Shown here one piece after another: positions 1 through 11,307 of a stretch of 40,754 nucleotides of DNA. The DNA lies in the NCBI GenBank assembly GCA_026710865.1, contig JAPOQG010000098.1, positions 1-40,754 of the forward strand. Reading direction: 5' to 3'. The notes under the pieces were generated by a model, which had not been told where the DNA came from, did not search any database, and saw only the letters and a program-made list of their open reading frames with translations. The stretch is from Acidimicrobiaceae bacterium (GTDB lineage Bacteria > Actinomycetota > Acidimicrobiia > Acidimicrobiales > Aldehydirespiratoraceae). The translations under genes and the position numbers were made by a program. The first letter of the stretch is position 1. Every line of letters starts with the position of its first letter.

Positions 1-1
1 C

Positions 2-130
2 GACCTCCTCGCCGCACAACGCCGCGAACGCGCCCGAGTCCGCTCCCAGCGAGGACGCCGCTGGGGCATCCCAGCCGCACAACCAGCACGAAACCCAACC
101 ACACACAACACGCGCGCAAACGTTTGTTGA
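2..130 (+). CDS. C-terminal fragment of a possible transposase (partial, runs off left edge)
   Basis: Frame 2 is open from the edge to TGA at 128-130 (DLLAAQRRERARVRSQRGRRWGIPAAQPARNPTTHNTRANVC). The basic tail ends just where a reverse-strand gene seems interrupted. Family not recognised. Confidence 0.3.
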   Translation, partial: DLLAAQRRERARVRSQRGRRWGIPAAQPARNPTTHNTRANVC

Positions 131-478
131 CAGAGCACTAGGCGGGGCAAGAACAGACTTGCTGATGATGCCGTAGACCTGAACCTCGGCAGCCCGATCC
201 AAAGCGAGTTCCGTACGAGCCGCTGGGACGCCGAGTCGTCCAGCGACCCCGTTGGCGACGCGCTCGGACCAGTCGTCCCCCTTCCGGTACCTTGTCCCGT
301 CACGGCGGCGATTCTCGGTGGTGAGCTTCATGAGCCAGCGAGTGCCGTCCGGATCGAGGATCCACCGCTTGGGCTTCGTGCCGAGTTGCTCCCGCCGCAC
401 GACCGCCCAGTCAGTGACGTCGAACACGGGGTAGCGTTCATCGTCGACCGCTGTAGACAAAGCCTCGGGTCCAGCCAT
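131..478 (-). pseudogene. HipA-like/kinase-like protein, N-terminal fragment, apparently interrupted near 131-145
   Basis: Reverse frame from ATG at 478: MAGPEALSTAVDDERYPVFDVTDWAVVRREQLGTKPKRWILDPDGTRWLMKLTTENRRRDGTRYRKGDDWSERVANGVAGRLGVPAARTELALDRAAEVQVYGIISKSVLAPPSAL, then low-quality sequence. Absent from the ORF track because it has no stop before the window edge. Confidence 0.45.
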
Positions 479-591
479 CACGGCCCATTCAAGCGCGTGG
501 CTGGCCGACGGAGGCAAGGGCAGTCCGAGACGGAGACCCCCGATTCCCTGGACGGGTTACGGGATCCTGGACGGCGTTGGTGGCCCCGAAC

Positions 592-760
592 GTTTACATT
601 TTCGGCCCGTAAGCGGCGTTTCTTTACATCTTGGCGACTTAGCGGGCGAGCAACGGCCAGCCAACTCGCCGTTTCTCAGGATTAGCTTACATTCTGGCGA
701 CTTAAGGAGAAGGCGACAGCCAGTCAAGTCACCGTTCTCGGTATCACCTCACATCTTGCG
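592..760. repeat. Degenerate tandem repeat (~63-bp period, TTACAT-ctTGGCGACTTA core)
   Basis: TTACAT/TCACAT cores at 594, 624, 687 and 749 (spacing 30, 63, 62), followed by related TGGCGACTTA...GCCAGYCAASTCRCCGTT sequence in the two full units. Confidence 0.6.
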
Positions 761-800
761 GCGAGACGAGTCTGAAGTCGCCGCAAGTTGTGCGCAGGGA

Positions 801-1298
801 TCAGTGGCGCTTGACGCCTCCGTACTTCATGCGGGTGTCGCTCATGGAGGCCGAGCGGGCCTCGTCAATGTGGATGTCGCCGTCGACCAGCTCACCCACG
901 AACAGGGTGTGGGTCCCGAGGTCGATGGCGTGGCGAACCTCGCAGTCCATCCAGGCGATGGCCTCGGTGAACACCGGCGCGCCGGTGGTCGCCTCCCGCA
1001 CCGCCCGGCCGTTGAGGGTCCCGTCGGCGTAGGTGGCCGGTTTGGAGAACTTGACGAACACCCGGGTCTCCTCCGCGTTCCAGAGATTGACGGTGAAGGA
1101 TCCGCCCTCGGATATGAGCCGGTGCGTCACCGCCGTATTGTCCACCCCGACACCTATGAGGACCGGCTCCATCGACAGCTGCGTGATCCAGCGCGCGGTC
1201 ATGCCGTTGCGCTCGTCGCCTGAGCGCGACCCGATCAGGGCCAACGCGTTGGGGATCTTCCAGGTGAGCCGGTTCACGAGCTGGTCGTCCAGAGTCAT
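801..1298 (-). CDS. Flavin reductase-like family protein
   Basis: 165 aa; flavin reductase-like fold signature (NALALIGSRSGDERNGMTARWITQLSMEPVLIGVGVD...GGSFTVNLW). Confidence 0.85.
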   Translation of the reverse strand: MTLDDQLVNRLTWKIPNALALIGSRSGDERNGMTARWITQLSMEPVLIGVGVDNTAVTHRLISEGGSFTVNLWNAEETRVFVKFSKPATYADGTLNGRAVREATTGAPVFTEAIAWMDCEVRHAIDLGTHTLFVGELVDGDIHIDEARSASMSDTRMKYGGVKRH

Positions 1299-1322
1299 GG
1301 CGCAACCCTATCGGGAGCCCTG

Positions 1323-2162
1323 ATGCGGCCCCGAGAACTCGCCCCCGAAGGCCTCTTCATGGTCGGGGCGGTGTCGCAGTACCTGGGCGCCGTGGTGGCC
1401 GTGGTGCTGTTCGATGAGCTGGCTCCGGGCGGGGTGGCGCTGCTGAGAGTGCTGGCCGCGGGGGCAGTGGTCGTCGCCCTGCGGCGCTCATGGCGACGGC
1501 GATGGCAGGCCCGAGAGCTGGGTCGGGCCGCCGCCTTCGGCGTGTCGCTGGCCACCATGAACCTGTGTTTCTACCTGGCCATGGACCGGCTCCCGCTGGG
1601 CAACGCGGTGGCCATCGAGTTCACCGGACCGGTATTGGTCGCTGCTCTCGGGGCCCGCACCATGCGCTCCGCGGGGGCGGTCGTGCTGGCGGTGGCAGGC
1701 GTGCTGGTACTGGCCGGCGTGGAGTCCGAGGGCACGGCCGCCGGGGTGGGGTTCGCGCTGCTGGCCGGCGCGTTCTGGGCCGGCTACATCCTGCTCGGCC
1801 ATCGGGTGGCCCGCAGCCCGGCCTCGGTGGACGGGCTGGGGCTGGGCATGCTCGTCGGCGCGGCGGCCATCAGCCCGTTCGGCGCGACCGCGGTGGCCGC
1901 AGCGCTGGACTCCCCGCTGGTGCTGGCGCTCGGACTGGCCACCGGCCTGCTGTCCAACGTGATCCCCTACCGCATCGACCAGACGGTGATGCGCCGGGTC
2001 GACCCGCACCGCTTCGCCCTGCTGCAGGCGCTGCTGCCCGCGACGGCCGCGGTGGTCGGGCTGGCGGCCCTGGCCCAGGTGCCCAGCGGCCAGGAGGCGC
2101 TCGGCATCGGCCTGGTGATCCTCGCCATCGTGGCCGGCCGCCCCGACGCCGAGCCGGAATAG
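1323..2162 (+). CDS. EamA/DMT-family transporter (RhtA-like)
   Basis: 279 aa, ~10 TM helices, EamA-like repeats (LCFYLAMDRLPLGNAVAIEFTGPV; NVIPYRIDQTVMRRV). Confidence 0.85.
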   Translation: MRPRELAPEGLFMVGAVSQYLGAVVAVVLFDELAPGGVALLRVLAAGAVVVALRRSWRRRWQARELGRAAAFGVSLATMNLCFYLAMDRLPLGNAVAIEFTGPVLVAALGARTMRSAGAVVLAVAGVLVLAGVESEGTAAGVGFALLAGAFWAGYILLGHRVARSPASVDGLGLGMLVGAAAISPFGATAVAAALDSPLVLALGLATGLLSNVIPYRIDQTVMRRVDPHRFALLQALLPATAAVVGLAALAQVPSGQEALGIGLVILAIVAGRPDAEPE

Positions 2163-2201
2163 GGGGCGAGCCCAGCCGCAGGCTCGCCGGTTCGGGCGGG
2201 G

Positions 2202-4665
<2,464 letters not shown>

Positions 4666-4764
4666 CGCCGATCAGGCTACCGGCGCGCCCAGAGGCCGAG
4701 CCCGGCCGAGAAATGCCCCGTGCAGGCCGCAGCAACCGCGCCGATTCGTGGCATTCTTTCAGGT

Positions 4765-5166
4765 GTGAGCGATGGGCTCGCGATCGACGAGATAGTCCTG
4801 AAGGTGCCCGCCACCGCCGCTTGCGGCAAGATCGTGCGCGTGGGCGCCGCCGCGGTGGCGCTGCGCCAAGGCATGTCGTTCACGGAGATCGACGAGTTGC
4901 GCGCCGCCCTGGACCAGGCGACAGAGCTGCTGCTCGCGCCCCCGGCAGGTCCCGGTGCCACCATCGTGTGCGTGCTCCGGGCCCACGGCGGCCGCCTCGA
5001 GGTGGACTTGGAGCGCACCGACGGGGCCACCGTCGCGGCCACCGACGCGGCCCGGTTCAAGAAGGCAGCGGATGCTTCGAACGTGACCGCCACAGTGGAG
5101 TCCGAGCGGGGACGGCTGCTGATGCGCAAGGACATCGGCCGACCCGGCAGCCGGCCCGCGGCCTGA
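4765..5166 (+). CDS. Anti-sigma regulatory factor-like ATP-binding protein
   Basis: GTG start; LKVPATAACGKIVRVGAAAVALRQGMSFTEIDELRAALDQATELLLAP resembles the RsbW/SpoIIAB-type N-terminus. Confidence 0.6.
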   Translation: MSDGLAIDEIVLKVPATAACGKIVRVGAAAVALRQGMSFTEIDELRAALDQATELLLAPPAGPGATIVCVLRAHGGRLEVDLERTDGATVAATDAARFKKAADASNVTATVESERGRLLMRKDIGRPGSRPAA

Positions 5167-5186
5167 CGGATCGGCGGCTCCGAGGC

Positions 5187-5654
5187 TCAGCGCCCAGTCG
5201 AGCCAAATCCCTGGTCGCCGCGCGTCGAGGGGTCGAGGCTGTCCGCCTCAACCAGGCGCACCTGCTCCACCGCCATCACCACCAGCTGGGCGATCCGCTC
5301 GCCCCGCTCCACCGCGAACGGCTCGGACGGGTCGGTGTTCACCAGAATCACCTTGAGCTCTCCCCGGTAACCGGAGTCGATCAATCCGGGCGTGTTCAGG
5401 CAGGTCACGCCGTGGGAGAGGGCCAGCCCGCTGCGGGGGAGCACGAAGCCGGCGCACCCCTCCGGCAATGAGACGGCGACGCCGGTGGGCACCAGCGCCC
5501 GGCCCCCTCCCGCGGCGAGCACCACAGGAGTGCGGGCCATGAGGTCGATGCCGGCGTCGCCGGGCCGGGCGTAGGCGGGCAGGGGCAGGTCAGGATCGAG
5601 CCGCAGCATGGGAACGTCGAGCACCGGCCGAGAGTAGCGGAACCGCCCCGACAC
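5187..5654 (-). CDS. dut: dUTP diphosphatase
   Basis: YARPGDAGIDLMA; PRSGLALSHGVTCLNTPGLIDSGYRGELKVILVN; RIAQLVV; RGDQGFGSTGR. Confidence 0.96.
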   Translation of the reverse strand: MSGRFRYSRPVLDVPMLRLDPDLPLPAYARPGDAGIDLMARTPVVLAAGGGRALVPTGVAVSLPEGCAGFVLPRSGLALSHGVTCLNTPGLIDSGYRGELKVILVNTDPSEPFAVERGERIAQLVVMAVEQVRLVEADSLDPSTRGDQGFGSTGR

Positions 5655-5676
5655 CCACGGTCGTTATCCTGCCGCG

Positions 5677-6231
5677 GTGCTCGCCTGGATGGACTTGGAG
5701 ATGACCGGCCTCGACCCCGAACTCCACTCCATCGTGGAGATCGCGGCCCTCATCACCGATGACGACCTTCGGTTGGTGGCCACCGGCCCCGACCTTGTGA
5801 TCCACCAGCCGGAGCGGGTTCTGGCCGGAATGGACGACACCGTGAGAGCCATGCACGCCGGCAGCGGGCTGCTGGATCAGATCAAGTCTTCGGCCGTGAG
5901 TCTCGACGAGGCCGGCGCGACGGTGCTCGCGTTCCTGCGATCACACATCGACGCGCCCCGGACCGTCCCGCTGTGCGGCAACTCCATCGGCACCGACCGC
6001 CGGTTCCTGGCCCGGCACCTGCCCGATGTCGAGAACTTCCTGCACTACCGCTCGATCGACGTGTCCACCGTGAAGGAGCTGGCCCGCCGCTGGCAGCCGT
6101 CGGTGTACGAGGGCGGACCCGCCAAGGCAGCGGGCCACCGGGCCCTCGACGACATCACCGAGAGCCTGGAGGAATTGCGCTGGTACCGCCGGGCCGGGTT
6201 CATCGGCGGCATCGCCGAGAGCGCGCCATGA
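5677..6231 (+). CDS. orn: Oligoribonuclease
   Basis: LAWMDLEMTGLDPELHSIVEIAALITDD; LCGNSIGTDRRFLARHLP; HRALDDITESLEELRWYR; DEDDh exonuclease. Confidence 0.96.
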   Translation: MLAWMDLEMTGLDPELHSIVEIAALITDDDLRLVATGPDLVIHQPERVLAGMDDTVRAMHAGSGLLDQIKSSAVSLDEAGATVLAFLRSHIDAPRTVPLCGNSIGTDRRFLARHLPDVENFLHYRSIDVSTVKELARRWQPSVYEGGPAKAAGHRALDDITESLEELRWYRRAGFIGGIAESAP

Positions 6232-7361
6232 GCGTGAGGACCTACACCAAGCAGGAGCAGGAGCCCGCGTCCTCAGAGGTGGCCGAGGTGGCGCCCGGGG
6301 TGCTTCGGCTGCAGCTTCCGGTGAGCATGCCGGGCCTGGGCCACGTCAACTGCTACGCGCTGGTCGACTCCGACGGCGCGGCCCTGGTGGACCCCGGACT
6401 GCCCGGCGAGGAGTCGTGGTCGGCGCTGGTCGACCGGCTCGAGCAGGCCGGCATTCCCCTGCGACGTGTGCACACCACCGTCGTCACGCACTCCCACCCC
6501 GATCACTACGGCGGCAGCCACCAGCTGCGCGAGGAGACCGGCGCCGAGCTGCTGGCCCACGCCGCCTTCACCTCCAGCCCCGCGGCCGACGACGCCAACG
6601 CCGACATCGACCTGGAGCTGCTGGAGTTGGACGCCGAGGCGCTGGTCGAGCTCTGGAAGGCGAAGCTGGCGGACCGGGGCAGCACCCCGTGGGGCACTCG
6701 CAGGGAGCCACCCCCCGACGAGGCCATCCGGCTGTTCATCCAGAGCAACGTCGAGGGCCGGGTGCCCCGCTTCCGGGTGCCCGAGCCGACCATCCGTGTC
6801 GCCGACAGCGACCCGGTGCGGCTGGCCGGGCGGGACTGGTTCGCGGTCCACACTCCGGGCCACACCACCGACCACCTCTGCCTGTGGGACCCCACCGAGG
6901 GCGTGCTCCTCTCGGGGGACCATGTGCTGCCCACCATCACGCCCCACATAGCGGGCTCGACCGAGCTCGACGACCCGCTGGCGGCCTTCTTCGGGTCTCT
7001 GGCCCGGGTGGGGGCCTTCGAGGGGGTCAAGGTGTGCCTGCCCGCCCACGGCCACCCGTTCACCGACCTGCGGGGCCGCACCGACAGCATCCGCCGCCAC
7101 CACGTCGAGCGGCTCGACGTGCTGCGGGCCGCGGCCGCCGCGCTCGGCGACGCGCCGGTGGAGGCCTACATGAAGGAGCTCTTCTCCGAGCGGGCCTGGG
7201 GGGACATGGCCGCCAGCGAGACCTTCGCCCATCTCGAGCATCTGCGGGTGATCGGGGAGGCCGACAGCAGCCGCGGCGCCGACGGCCTGCTGCGCTACCG
7301 GCTCAAGGTGCCCGGACACCACGGTTCCGGGCCGTCGGAAGGCTCGGCCGACGCCGCCTGA
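6228..7361 (+). CDS. MBL-fold metallo-hydrolase
   Basis: VVTHSHPDHYGG and HTPGHTTDHLCL...LLSGDHVLP motifs; ATGA overlap with orn. Confidence 0.9.
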   Translation: MSVRTYTKQEQEPASSEVAEVAPGVLRLQLPVSMPGLGHVNCYALVDSDGAALVDPGLPGEESWSALVDRLEQAGIPLRRVHTTVVTHSHPDHYGGSHQLREETGAELLAHAAFTSSPAADDANADIDLELLELDAEALVELWKAKLADRGSTPWGTRREPPPDEAIRLFIQSNVEGRVPRFRVPEPTIRVADSDPVRLAGRDWFAVHTPGHTTDHLCLWDPTEGVLLSGDHVLPTITPHIAGSTELDDPLAAFFGSLARVGAFEGVKVCLPAHGHPFTDLRGRTDSIRRHHVERLDVLRAAAAALGDAPVEAYMKELFSERAWGDMAASETFAHLEHLRVIGEADSSRGADGLLRYRLKVPGHHGSGPSEGSADAA

Positions 7362-7417
7362 GAGGCCTCATGGGCATCCTCAAGCAGGCGAGAGCCTGTC
7401 GCGTCGCAGCGGTGCCA

Positions 7418-7468
7418 TTCCCGCTCCTGTTCGCTGCCACCTGAGGGCCGCTCGGGCCACGGCCTCGC
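7418..7468. repeat. Left arm of ~50-bp inverted repeat flanking tlpA
   Basis: TTCCCGCTCcTGTTCGCTGC..GGGCCGCTCGGGCCACGGCCTCGC. Confidence 0.8.
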
Positions 7469-7538
7469 GCCGTATGGTCCGCGTGGTCCCGCCTTTTTGG
7501 CTCGGCCTCGGGCCGGCGCCGGTACTGTCGGCTGCGCC

Positions 7539-8159
7539 ATGAGGGGCAAGCCGCCGGCGCAAGCCGGGATCCGGGCCGGGCTCGTCGCCGGACTCGTCGT
7601 CGTGCTGGCTGCGACGGTGAGTGCATGCGGCGGCGGCACGGCCGCGACCGCAGGCGACGAGACACCCAAGATCGTCCTCAGCCAGGACAGCCCGGGCTTC
7701 GTCGCCGGCACCGACATCTCGCCCGACACGTCCGACGGAACCGACCTCTCCGACCTCACCTTCGACCTCTTCGACGGAGGCGCCGGCACCATCGCCGGCT
7801 ACGAGGGCAAGCCTCTGGTGGTGAACTTCTTCGCGTCGTGGTGCCCGCCCTGCGTGCGGGAGATGCCGGAGTTCCAGGGTGTCTTCGAGAGCCTCGACGG
7901 CGAGGTGGCGTTCCTGGGGCTCTCGCAGGACCAGACGCCCGGGGACGCGCTCGCCCTCGTCGAACGGACGGGGGTCACCTACGACGTGGGCTGGGACCTC
8001 GACCTGGAGGTGTACGGGGCGACGGAGAGCATCGCCATGCCCACCACCGCGTTCGTGTCGCCCTCCGGCGAGCTGCTCGACACCTTCGCCGGAATCCTCG
8101 ACGCCGAGGCGCTGACCGAGCTCATCGAGAATGTCCTCGGCGTGAGGCCGAGCGGGTAG
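7539..8159 (+). CDS. TlpA/ResA-family thioredoxin-like lipoprotein
   Basis: Lipobox-like VSACGGG; NFFASWCPPCVREMPEFQ active site. Confidence 0.9.
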   Translation: MRGKPPAQAGIRAGLVAGLVVVLAATVSACGGGTAATAGDETPKIVLSQDSPGFVAGTDISPDTSDGTDLSDLTFDLFDGGAGTIAGYEGKPLVVNFFASWCPPCVREMPEFQGVFESLDGEVAFLGLSQDQTPGDALALVERTGVTYDVGWDLDLEVYGATESIAMPTTAFVSPSGELLDTFAGILDAEALTELIENVLGVRPSG

Positions 8160-8193
8160 GGGGCAATTCATGAGGGTCGAGGCGGTGCAGGAA

Positions 8194-8243
8194 GCGAGGC
8201 CGTGGCCCGAGCGGCCCGTGAGCGCAGCGAACAAGAGCGGGAA
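8194..8243. repeat. Right arm of ~50-bp inverted repeat flanking tlpA
   Basis: Reverse complement reads TTCCCGCTCtTGTTCGCTGC..GGGCCGCTCGGGCCACGGCCTCGC. Confidence 0.8.
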
Positions 8244-8311
8244 ACACAACGCTGCACCGCGAGGAGTCATCGCCTGTACGCGCCCGCTCGTAGCGGCTAG
8301 ACCGTAGGGCC

Positions 8312-9454
8312 ATGGACTGGGCCGCGCTCGCCTACCCGTTCTCCCTGGGCTTGGTCGCCGCGTTCAACCCGTGCGGCTTCGCCCTGCTGCCCGCCTACCT
8401 GTCGTACTTCATCGGCCTGGAGTCAGGGGACGCGCAGCCGACGTCGGGCGCTCAGACGCTGGGCGCGATGTTCCGGGCCATCGGCGTGGCGCTCACGCTC
8501 ACCGCCGGCTTCATCGCCGTCTTCGGCGCCTTCGGCCTGCTGTTCGAGACGGTGCTCAGCCAGGGCACCGTGCTCGACCGCATCGGCTACGTGACCATCG
8601 CCATCGGCGCGATCATGGCGCTGCTGGGCCTGTGGCTGCTGACCGGGCGGGCCATCAACCTGCGACTGCCCAAGATGAGCCGGGGCACCGGCGGCCGGGG
8701 CCTCGGGTCGGTGTTCATGTTCGGCATCAGCTACGCGGTGGTATCGCTGTCGTGCACGATCGGCCTGTTCATCGCGGCGGTGGCGACCAGCTTCTCGTCC
8801 GACGGCGTGGCCGACGGCACAGCCAACTTCGTGGCCTACGCGATCGGGATGGGCGCGGTCATGACGTTCCTGACCCTGGCGCTGGCACTCGCTCGCACCA
8901 GCGTGGTGGGCGCGATGCGCAAGATGTTCCGCTGGATCAACCCGATCTCGGGGCTGGTGCTGATCGCGTCGGGGATCTATGTCGCCAACTACGGCTGGTG
9001 GGAGCTGCAGATCCTCGAGGACCCGCTGGCCACCAACGTGCTGGTCGACAAGTTCACCGAGTTCCAGGCGGCGGTCAGCAACTGGATCGACCACGCCACC
9101 GCCGAGCGCCTGGGCGTGCTGTGCGCTCTGGGGGTGCTCGGCGCCCTCGTGATGGGATGGCGGCAGGGCGAGACCAGCGTGTTCCTGCGCCGCTCCGTCA
9201 CCGCGGTCTACCTGGCCCTGTACCTGATGGTGGAGTTCTACTTCAACCGGGCCGACTTCGTGGTCCTGCCGATCCTGCGGTTCGTCGGCGGGTGGCCGCT
9301 GCGGGTCGGCCACTGGTTCACCGACCCGCTCCGCTTCGGGGTGCCGCTGGAGATCCTGTTCACCGCGCTGGTCGCCTGGATTGCCTGGGGGATCGTGAAA
9401 CGGGCCAGGCGCCGGCTGCGGCCTGCGCAGGACGCGTTGAACCGGCCGCTTTGA
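8312..9454 (+). CDS. CcdA-like cytochrome c biogenesis protein
   Basis: FSLGLVAAFNPCGFALLPAYLSYFIG and VSLSCTIGLF cysteine motifs; multi-TM. Confidence 0.9.
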   Translation: MDWAALAYPFSLGLVAAFNPCGFALLPAYLSYFIGLESGDAQPTSGAQTLGAMFRAIGVALTLTAGFIAVFGAFGLLFETVLSQGTVLDRIGYVTIAIGAIMALLGLWLLTGRAINLRLPKMSRGTGGRGLGSVFMFGISYAVVSLSCTIGLFIAAVATSFSSDGVADGTANFVAYAIGMGAVMTFLTLALALARTSVVGAMRKMFRWINPISGLVLIASGIYVANYGWWELQILEDPLATNVLVDKFTEFQAAVSNWIDHATAERLGVLCALGVLGALVMGWRQGETSVFLRRSVTAVYLALYLMVEFYFNRADFVVLPILRFVGGWPLRVGHWFTDPLRFGVPLEILFTALVAWIAWGIVKRARRRLRPAQDALNRPL

Positions 9455-10134
9455 CCGGGAGCTTCCCGGCACTGCTCGCCCACCCGGGCGTGGACGAGGT
9501 GTGCGAGCTGCGGGACCGGTTCGGGATCATGGCGTTCCACGGCGGCAACCTGGAGCGCACCACCGACGCGATCGCCCGGGAGGTCGCCGAGCGCAGCGGA
9601 ACCTCGTTGTACGCGGTCATCCAGCACGCCCCGCTGCGAGAGCACGTGCCCTCCATCGCCATCCGGCCCGAGCACTCCGCCAGCCTCCGGGAGTTCCTCG
9701 ACCACGTCCACACGGTGATCGCGGTGCACGGCTACGGCCGCGAGACCCAGTTCTGGAAGGTCCTGCTGGGGGGAACCAACCGGCGACTCGCCGGCCATCT
9801 GGCCGGACACCTGCGAGCCGCGCTGCCGTCCGGCTACGGCGTGGTAGACGATCTCGACGAGATCCCGCGGGGACTGCGGGGACTGCACCAGGCCAACCCG
9901 GTGAACCTTCCCGCCAACGGAGGGGTGCAACTGGAGCTGCCCCCGACCATCCGCTGGAACAAGCAGGCCCGCAACTGGTCCGACCACGACGGAACGCCCC
10001 GGGCCCCCCAGGTCAGCACCCTCATCGACGCCCTCGTCGATGCCGTCGACGCCTGGACTGCCCAGTACGACGGTCAGGGCGCGAGGCGCTCGATCACCCA
10101 GTCCGCGCCCGCGGCCCGGTCCGGGCGGCGGTAG
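9451..10134 (+). CDS. Poly-gamma-glutamate hydrolase / phage replication protein-like
   Basis: TTG start overlapping ccdA stop; ELRDRFGIMAFHGGNLERTTDAIAREVAERSGTSLYAV; VIAVHGYG. Confidence 0.7.
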   Translation: MTGSFPALLAHPGVDEVCELRDRFGIMAFHGGNLERTTDAIAREVAERSGTSLYAVIQHAPLREHVPSIAIRPEHSASLREFLDHVHTVIAVHGYGRETQFWKVLLGGTNRRLAGHLAGHLRAALPSGYGVVDDLDEIPRGLRGLHQANPVNLPANGGVQLELPPTIRWNKQARNWSDHDGTPRAPQVSTLIDALVDAVDAWTAQYDGQGARRSITQSAPAARSGRR

Positions 10135-10724
10135 CGCAGCCGGTCGTGCAGGCGGCTGCGGCGTCCCTGCCAGAACTCGACCGTGACGGGTCGCACCAGG
10201 TAGCCGCCCCAGTGGGGGGGCCGGGGCACGGTGCCGGACCCGGCGAAGCGGGCCTCGGTCCCGGCGGTCAGGCGCTCCAGTTCGGCCCGGTCGGCGATCA
10301 CCTCGGACTGCGGCGACGCGCTGGCCGCGATCTGGGCGCCCCGGGACCTCGACGCGAAGTAGGCGTCGCTCTCGTCGTCGGGCAGGTGCTCCGCCGTTCC
10401 CACCACCCGCACCTGGCGCTCGAGGGGATGCCACAGGAAGCACAGCGAGGCCCGGTGCGACCGGTCCAGGTCCAGCCCCTTGGCCGAGCGCCGGTTGGTG
10501 TGGAACACGAAGCCGCGCTCGTCGAGCCCCTTGAGGAGCACCGCCCGGGCCGAGGGCCAGCCGTCGGCGTCGGCAGTGGCCAGGATCACCGCGTTGGCGT
10601 CGTAGGGCTCCGCTGACAGCCATTCGTCGAACCAGCGCTTGAACTGGGCGATGGGGTCGTCGGCGACATCGTCCTCGCTGAGCCCGACCTCGGAGTACTG
10701 CTCGCGCATCTCCGCCAGATCCAT
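10074..10724 (-). CDS. pdxH: Pyridoxamine 5'-phosphate oxidase
   Basis: PSARAVLLKGLDERGFVFHTNRRSAKGLDL; EFWQGRRSRLHDRLRYRR; C-terminal RLAP. Confidence 0.95.
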   Translation of the reverse strand: MDLAEMREQYSEVGLSEDDVADDPIAQFKRWFDEWLSAEPYDANAVILATADADGWPSARAVLLKGLDERGFVFHTNRRSAKGLDLDRSHRASLCFLWHPLERQVRVVGTAEHLPDDESDAYFASRSRGAQIAASASPQSEVIADRAELERLTAGTEARFAGSGTVPRPPHWGGYLVRPVTVEFWQGRRSRLHDRLRYRRPDRAAGADWVIERLAP

Positions 10725-10796
10725 ACCTCGACTCTACGGGGCCTAGACAGCCGCAAGCCTGCAGCCGAGCGAGCGCGCCCAGCCCTCGGTGCCAGT

Positions 10797-11058
10797 TCAT
10801 CGATAGACCTGATCCCGTCTGCCGATTCTCACCACCAACACACGCACAGCCTCGTCTTGGAGGTCGCACACAACGCGGAGGCTTCCCACCCGATAGCGCC
10901 ACAGCTTGCCGAGCGGCCCGGTCAGCGGCTGGCCGATGCGGCGCGGATCCCCCGTCGCGACGCGGTGATCCATGTAGTCCAGGATGCGGCGCGCGGTACT
11001 CCGGTCGAGTTTCCTGAGTTGCGTCCTCGCCGTGTCGGTGTACTCAATCCTCCATGCC
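10797..11058 (-). CDS. RelE/ParE-family toxin (start approximate)
   Basis: LAWRIEYTDTARTQLRKLDRSTARRILDYMDHRV...LGKLWRYRVGSLRVVCDLQDEAVRVLVVRIGRRDQVYR; overlaps antitoxin 3' end. Confidence 0.85.
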
Positions 11059-11271
11059 AAGCTCGCTCCGCACCTCCCCGGCGCCGTGCACACGCTCTCG
11101 GCCTCCGCGGACGCGTTCGAGGACGTCTGCGGCCAAGTAGTAGTCCTCGATGTCGTCGAGCCCGCGGTCGATGATCTCGCGGAGATAGAAGGCCTTGGTT
11201 CGCCCCGTCGTCGAAGCCAGGAAGCTGATCCGCTCCTCGATCTCGGGCGCTAGGCGGATCGATGTGGGCAC
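11044..11271 (-). CDS. RelB/ribbon-helix-helix-type antitoxin
   Basis: MPTSIRLAPEIEERISFLASTTGRTKAFYLREIIDRGLDDIEDYYLAADVLERV. Confidence 0.85.
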   Translation of the reverse strand: MPTSIRLAPEIEERISFLASTTGRTKAFYLREIIDRGLDDIEDYYLAADVLERVRGGRERVHGAGEVRSELGMED

Positions 11272-11307
11272 GGGCGACTCCCTTGCGTAGTACGTGTATT
11301 CAAAGTA

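Noticed and set aside
10797-11271. RelBE-like pair as a novel toxin-antitoxin system
   Set aside because: Organisation and motifs fit a standard type II RelE/ParE module; nothing unusual seen.
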